From: Rickettsiales bacterium
Lineage (GTDB): Bacteria; Pseudomonadota; Alphaproteobacteria; Rickettsiales; UBA8987
Direction: 5' to 3'
DNA length: 7,047 bases
NCBI GenBank assembly: GCA_020631295.1
Contig: JAHDHN010000022.1
Location: 2,011-9,057, forward strand
Of the stretch, positions 4,863-7,047 are shown piece by piece. Both the position numbers and the translations under genes were made by a program. Below the pieces are notes generated by a model that was not told where the DNA came from, made no database searches, and saw only the letters and a program-made list of their open reading frames with translations. Numbering within the stretch: position 1 is the stretch's first letter; the number at the start of each line of letters is the position of its first letter.

Positions 4863-6863
4863 TCAAGACGCTTTGCGTGTTTGTTCCTGCTGTGCTGCAT
4901 TGGCAGTGGTGGCCGCGTTTATGATTGCATCAACGGTAATGCCAAAATGGGCGTATAGCTCTGGAGCAGGAGCACTGGCACCAAAGCTTTGCATGCCAAT
5001 GAAGCTGCCGTCTCGGCCGATATAACGTTCCCAGCCCAGCTGCGCGCCGGCCTCAATCGCTATTTTATGCGTATGTGGTTTTAGCACCTTATCTTGATAG
5101 GCAGCGGACTCTGCATTGAACAGTTCCATGGAAGGCATGCTCACCACATCTGCGGCAATGCCTTTTTCATGAAGTTCCTCTGCCGCTTGCAGGGCAAGCT
5201 CCAGCTCTGTGCCTGTGGCGATGAGCGTGACAGTGGCATTATCGGATTCACGCAGTAAATAAGCACCCTTGGCGCATTTATTTTCTGCATCATAGGAGCT
5301 GCGCACAGAAGGCACGCCTTGGCGCGAAAGCACCAACACGCTTGGTGTGGTGCTGGTTTTTAGGGCAATTTCCCAGCACTCTAAGGTTTCTGTGGCATCA
5401 GCTGGGCGCAGCACATGCACGTTCGGCATGGCACGCAAAGCAGCCAAATGCTCAATAGGCTGGTGCGTGGGGCCGTCTTCACCCAGGCCAATGGAGTCAT
5501 GTGTCATCACAAACACCACCGGCTGCTGCATGAGAGCTGCTAAGCGAATGGCTGGCTTGCAATAATCGGTAAATACAAAGAACGTGCCGCCATAAGGGCG
5601 GATACCGCCATGGAGCTGCATGCCGTTCATAAAAGCGCACATTGCATGCTCGCGCACACCGTAATACACATAACGGCCAGAGAAATCATTCTTCTGCACC
5701 GGCGTGAGTTCGGGTGTTTTGGTCAGGTTAGAGCCGGTAAGATCCGCTGAGCCACCAATCAAGGCAGGCATTGCAGGCGTAATCACCGCCAACGCGTTGC
5801 CAGAAGATTTACGCGTGGCTTCTTTTGGCTGCGTTTTGGCAAGATCGCGCTTATAGGCATCAATCGCCGCTTCAGTGGCGGCATCTATGCCAGTGGCATG
5901 GATCTGATCAAAGGCCTCTTTCTGCGCAGATGCTTGGTAACGCTGTTGCCAGGCATCATAGTCTGTTTGGCTACGCTGGCCTGCCTCACGCCATGCACTC
6001 AAAATATCAGCAGGGATTTCAAACGGGCCATGCTCCCAGCCAAGGGCAGCTTTGGTGCCGGCAATTTCTTCTTCACCCAACGGTGCGCCGTGGCTAGCAC
6101 TAGTGCCGGCCTTGGTGGGCGCGCCATATGCAATGGTGGTTTTGCATGCAATCAGTGACGGTGTGTTGCTGGCTTTTGCCTTGGCAATGGCTGCGTCAAT
6201 GGCTTCCATGTCATGCCCGTCAATGCTTTGCGTATCCCATCCGCAGGCCTCAAAGCGTTTGATATGGTCCTCGCTGGTGGTTAAATCGGTGCTGCCATCA
6301 ATCGAAATGCCGTTATCGTCAAACAGCACAATCAATTTGCCCAGTTGCAAATGCCCTGCTAGTGAAATCGCCTCTTGGCAAATGCCTTCCATCAGGCAGC
6401 CATCACCGGCAATCACATAAGTATAATGATCCACCAGCTCCTTGCCAAAACGTGCATCTAACATGGCTTCTGCCAGCGCCATGCCACCTGCCGTGGCAAT
6501 GCCTTGCCCTAGCGGGCCTGTGGTGGTCTCAATGCCTGCAAGCTCGCCATATTCAGGGTGGCCCGCCGTGGGCTGGTGCATTTGGCGGAATTGCTTGATG
6601 TTCTCCAGAGAAATATCCTCATAGCCAGTGAGATAGAGCAGCGAATAAAGCAGCATAGAGCCATGGCCTGCAGAAAGCACAAAGCGGTCACGATCCTGCC
6701 ATTTTGGTGCCTTTGGGTTGAATTTTAAATGCTTGGTAAACAGTATGGTGGCCACATCTGCCATGCCCATAGGCATACCTGGATGCCCAGAATTTGCGGC
6801 CTGCACGGCATCCATAGAAAGGGCTCGGATGGCATTGGCAAGCTGTTGTGGTGAGGTGGACAT
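4863..6863 (-). CDS. tkt: Transketolase
   Basis: Transketolase moves two-carbon ketol units between sugar phosphates in the non-oxidative pentose phosphate pathway, using thiamine diphosphate and a divalent metal in the cytosol. The 666-residue protein is full length. The ThDP-binding half shows SGHPGMPMG (His27), SAGHGS (His67), His101 in TAGHPEYG, the metal/ThDP motif GDGCLMEG (153-160) with Asn184 in DDNGISIDG, and His258 in SASHG. The pyrimidine domain shows REHAM (Glu405, which activates ThDP) and EDGPTHQPIEHLAALR with His467. SRQG (Arg517) matches the phosphate-binding Arg. A C-terminal transketolase domain follows from about 540. The start codon at 6863 has an AAGGA 10 nt upstream (6874-6878), a little distant. 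The upstream gene ends 63 bp before it on the same strand. All key residues are present, so it should be active. Confidence 0.97.
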   Translation of the reverse strand: MSTSPQQLANAIRALSMDAVQAANSGHPGMPMGMADVATILFTKHLKFNPKAPKWQDRDRFVLSAGHGSMLLYSLLYLTGYEDISLENIKQFRQMHQPTAGHPEYGELAGIETTTGPLGQGIATAGGMALAEAMLDARFGKELVDHYTYVIAGDGCLMEGICQEAISLAGHLQLGKLIVLFDDNGISIDGSTDLTTSEDHIKRFEACGWDTQSIDGHDMEAIDAAIAKAKASNTPSLIACKTTIAYGAPTKAGTSASHGAPLGEEEIAGTKAALGWEHGPFEIPADILSAWREAGQRSQTDYDAWQQRYQASAQKEAFDQIHATGIDAATEAAIDAYKRDLAKTQPKEATRKSSGNALAVITPAMPALIGGSADLTGSNLTKTPELTPVQKNDFSGRYVYYGVREHAMCAFMNGMQLHGGIRPYGGTFFVFTDYCKPAIRLAALMQQPVVFVMTHDSIGLGEDGPTHQPIEHLAALRAMPNVHVLRPADATETLECWEIALKTSTTPSVLVLSRQGVPSVRSSYDAENKCAKGAYLLRESDNATVTLIATGTELELALQAAEELHEKGIAADVVSMPSMELFNAESAAYQDKVLKPHTHKIAIEAGAQLGWERYIGRDGSFIGMQSFGASAPAPELYAHFGITVDAIINAATTANAAQQEQTRKAS

Positions 6864-6926
6864 GGTGGCAAATTCCTTATGTGAGATATTTATATTGCGC
6901 GCAGCATAAATAGCATGGCTCTAAAC

Positions 6927-7047
6927 TCAAGAGCGATTACGCCATTGCAGCAGTATTATTCCCACAATCAGCAACAGCCACATGAAAAAGAGCGGCAGCT
7001 GCTTGTGGGTAGAGTAGGGCGTGGGCTCTGCAGTGCGCGCGGGCAAG
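6927..7047 (-). CDS. 3' end of an unidentified gene with a C-terminal membrane segment (partial)
   Basis: On the minus strand an open frame enters from the right edge and ends at TGA (6929-6927), leaving 39 visible residues. They run from a Pro/Thr-containing stretch (LPARTAEPTPYSTHKQ) into one hydrophobic segment, LPLFFMWLLLIVGIILLQW, and end with the basic tail RNRS. This looks like a single C-terminal transmembrane helix with a positively charged cytoplasmic end. The protein family cannot be told from so little. Support comes from the membrane-like composition and from its position 63 bp upstream of tkt on the same strand. A second open frame over the same bases gives no clear protein pattern. 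Confidence 0.5.
   Translation of the reverse strand, partial: LPARTAEPTPYSTHKQLPLFFMWLLLIVGIILLQWRNRS

Noticed and set aside
7000..7047. LPART followed by a hydrophobic segment and basic tail, resembling a sortase sorting signal
   Set aside because: The motif lacks the final Gly, is about 12 residues from the helix, and the genome looks Gram-negative. An ordinary C-terminal membrane anchor is simpler.

Overview
This window looks like part of a Gram-negative, probably alphaproteobacterial, chromosome. That placement is inferred from gene content: an MltB-type lytic transglycosylase lipoprotein sits next to an RlpA lipoprotein whose pre-domain 'GNPYEIFGKTYVPKEDP' resembles alphaproteobacterial RlpA. 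It is not proven.

Layout, left to right. On the minus strand at 5-1420 is a glycerol-1-phosphate dehydrogenase-like, metal-dependent polyol dehydrogenase. Only 23 bp away and divergent, mltB (1444-2478) is followed on the plus strand by rlpA (2638-3726). Both encode envelope lipoproteins that cut or bind peptidoglycan, probably at the septum. The 159-bp gap between them holds two small palindromic units facing each other, like a BIME. A third element with the same core lies just after rlpA. On the far right, minus strand, is a complete transketolase gene (4863-6863), preceded by the last 39 codons of an unidentified gene whose product ends in a membrane segment (6927-7047, cut by the window edge).

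The convergent gap between rlpA and transketolase (3727-4862) is a dumping ground for mobile DNA. It contains an IS200/IS605-family element (about 4021-4826) with hairpins near both ends and a 28-bp perfect inverted repeat that encloses the ribosome-binding site and start codon of its transposase. The transposase gene is broken by a 156-bp fold-back, MITE-like insertion (4359-4514). The insertion has imperfect terminal inverted repeats and a probable 4-bp target duplication (TATT/TATC). Removing it together with one copy of the duplication restores a continuous 141-residue HUH/Y1 transposase. The IS right end also supplies what looks like the intrinsic terminator for transketolase.

The most interesting signal is this nesting: a non-autonomous element inside a single-strand transposon, within a gap rich in palindromic repeats. 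No new enzymatic or defence system was seen.
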